A stretch of DNA of 32,623 nucleotides from Betaproteobacteria bacterium (lineage in GTDB: Bacteria > Pseudomonadota > Gammaproteobacteria > Burkholderiales > SG8-41): positions 1 to 32,623 of the forward strand of contig CANIID010000016.1 in NCBI GenBank assembly GCA_947467315.1, read 5' to 3'. Positions 31,003 through 32,623 of the stretch are shown here, one piece after another. The notes under the pieces are model-generated. The model was not told the origin of the DNA. It did no database searches and saw only the letters and a program-made list of their open reading frames with translations. The position numbers were made by a program, and so were the translations under genes. The first letter of the stretch is position 1; every line of letters starts with the position of its first letter.

Positions 31003-31111
31003 GGCAGATAAGGCCATAGCCGCAATCCGCCGGATGCAGACGCAAATGCAAATGCATAGGCGATACAGAAAATTTCGTTCGCCGGGAGGCGCTGCGCTTT
31101 TCCGCCCTACG
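30998..31111. repeat. MITE-like element with terminal inverted repeats CGTAGGGCRGAWAAG
   Basis: Left end cgtagggcagataag (30998-31012) versus reverse complement of right end cttttccgccctacg (31097-31111): 13/15 matches; internal ggcagat...atccgcc hairpin. Confidence 0.75.
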
Positions 31112-31168
31112 GTTGCTACGGTTGCCGCGACCTTGTTCATCGTCGGCGAAAAAAAATTCTGACAGCGC

Positions 31169-32128
31169 CTACTGCGCCTTAACCCCCGCCTCTTTCAGCA
31201 ACTTGCTCCACCGCTCGGTTTCTTTTTTCAGAAACGCGCCGAACTCCGCCGGCGACGACGGCGTGGGTTCCGCGCCTACGGTCAGCATGCGTTCGCGCAC
31301 CTCGGCGGTGGTCACCGCCCTGGTGATCTCCCGATTCCAGCGCGTGACGAAATTCGCCGGCGTGCCCGGCGGCATGAGCATGCCGTACCAGCCCATGAGT
31401 TCGAAGCCGGGCAGCGCTTCGGCGATGGTCGGCACACCCGGTGCCAGCGCGGTGGGCTTGGGCGAAGTCACGCCCAGTACGCGCACCTTGGGCTGATTCG
31501 CCACCAGCGACACGGTGGGCGCCGCCGTGCAAGTGCTGTGCATTTGCCCGCCCATCACTTCGGTTAACGCCATCATGCTGCCCTTGTACGGCACATGCAC
31601 GAGTTTCACGCCGGTCATCGATTGCAGCAATTCCATGCACAGATGCCCGCTGGTGCCGTTGCCGGCGGTGCCGTACATCACGAAGCCGGGTTTGCTCTTC
31701 GCGTATGCAATAAATTCCGCAGTGCTTTTTACCGGCAGCGACGGTCCGGTGACGATGATGAACGGTGTGGCGCCGATCATGCCGAGGGGCGCGTAGCCCT
31801 TCGCCAGATGAAACCGGTCGTACGTGGTGGTGCTGATCAGTTGCGTCATGGTGACGATCCACAGCGTGTAGCCGTCAGGCGCAGCGCGCGCCACCAGTTC
31901 GGCGGCAATGAGGCCGCTCGCGCCGGGGCGATTGTCGACCACCACCTGCTGGCCCAGCAATTCAGTCAGCTTAGGCGCGATCACACGCGCCACCACGTCG
32001 GAGCCGGACCCCGCCGGATTGGAAGTCACCAGCCGGATCGGGCGCACTGGATACGGTTGCGACGGCACCTGCGCGGCGCAAAGTCCCGCCGCGAAGAGCA
32101 TTGCCCATCCAGACAGCGCGCGTTTCAT
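31169..32128 (-). CDS. Bug/TctC-family tripartite tricarboxylate transporter substrate-binding protein
   Basis: 319 aa; signal peptide MKRALSGWAMLFAAGLCAAQ; YPVRPIRLVTSNPAGSGSDVVARVIAPKLTELLGQQVVVDNRPGASGLIAAELVARAAPDGYTLW. Confidence 0.93.
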   Translation of the reverse strand: MKRALSGWAMLFAAGLCAAQVPSQPYPVRPIRLVTSNPAGSGSDVVARVIAPKLTELLGQQVVVDNRPGASGLIAAELVARAAPDGYTLWIVTMTQLISTTTYDRFHLAKGYAPLGMIGATPFIIVTGPSLPVKSTAEFIAYAKSKPGFVMYGTAGNGTSGHLCMELLQSMTGVKLVHVPYKGSMMALTEVMGGQMHSTCTAAPTVSLVANQPKVRVLGVTSPKPTALAPGVPTIAEALPGFELMGWYGMLMPPGTPANFVTRWNREITRAVTTAEVRERMLTVGAEPTPSSPAEFGAFLKKETERWSKLLKEAGVKAQ

Positions 32129-32150
32129 CTTGACCTACCCTCCTATTGCG

Positions 32151-32623
32151 CTATTGCGCCTTGATCCCCGCTTCGCGCATCACCTTGGTCCAGCGTTGCG
32201 TTTCGCTCTTCAAAAAATCGCCGAAGCCCGCGGGCGTCGAACTCAGCGCCTCGGCGCCCACGCTCAATAGCCGTTCCTGAATTTCCGGCAATTTCAGCAC
32301 CTGCGTGAACGCGCTGTTGAGTTTATCGACGATGGCTTTCGGCGTGCCCTGCGGCGCGATGACGCCATACCAGCCGTCCATGTCGAAGCCGGGCACGGTC
32401 GCTGCGATGGTCGGCACGCCCGGCGCGAGCTTGCTCGGTTCGCGCGAGGTGACGCCGAGCGCGCGCGCTTTACCGCCTTGCATGATGGCGTGCAGCGTCG
32501 GGATGGCCGAGCACAGGATATGCACCTGTCCGCTACCCAGATCAGTGGCGGCAAGAATGCTGCTTTTGTACGGCACATGCAGCATATCGACACCCGTCAT
32601 GCTCTTGAACATTTCCGTACACA
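32151..32623 (-). CDS. Bug/TctC-family substrate-binding protein (partial; N-terminus outside window)
   Basis: Reading frame open to the right edge (...CTEMFKSMTGVDMLHVPYKSS...VPTIAATVPGFDMDGWYGVIAPQGTP...WTKVMREAGIKAQ). Confidence 0.93.
   Translation of the reverse strand, partial: CTEMFKSMTGVDMLHVPYKSSILAATDLGSGQVHILCSAIPTLHAIMQGGKARALGVTSREPSKLAPGVPTIAATVPGFDMDGWYGVIAPQGTPKAIVDKLNSAFTQVLKLPEIQERLLSVGAEALSSTPAGFGDFLKSETQRWTKVMREAGIKAQ

Noticed and set aside
1-32623. A novel multi-gene defence, secretion or biosynthetic system
   Set aside because: Nearly all genes are recognisable housekeeping families in conserved order; remaining unknowns are one gene pair and one lipoprotein, too little to claim a system.

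Overview
This 32.6-kb window is a GC-rich, mostly housekeeping segment of what looks like a betaproteobacterial chromosome (inferred from gene order and the Bug/TctC genes; no search was run). On the minus strand, in transcription order, it carries: recN, then a carboxymuconolactone-decarboxylase-family gene; bamE, dapB, a two-gene hypothetical cassette, carA, carB, greA; rlmE, ftsH, folP, glmM, a small lipoprotein, a Bug/TctC receptor, tpiA, secG, tRNA-Leu(GAG), and the nuoABCDEFGHI complex I operon (nuoI cut by the left edge). Plus-strand genes are yhbY, fur, hrcA, hemH and a 4-TM 'phage holin IV'-family membrane protein. nadK is minus, divergent from hrcA. Two more Bug/TctC receptors are at the right end, the last one truncated. 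I found no defence island, CRISPR array, transposase, integrase or phage module, and nothing I would claim as a new multi-gene system. The items most worth checking are: (i) repeat elements, namely heptad YYTCACR arrays including a 29-bp-stem inverted array between ftsH and folP, a dRS3/REP-like palindrome, and a 114-bp MITE-like element whose terminal repeat supplies the upstream gene's stop codon; (ii) an uncharacterised translationally coupled gene pair between dapB and carA; (iii) a hypothetical lipoprotein plus Bug receptor next to glmM; (iv) candidate leaderless or unusual starts (hrcA, yhbY, hemH, folP) and a strong carAB promoter with a 5' leader hairpin; (v) an Asn/Lys-rich AT-rich insert in NuoG.
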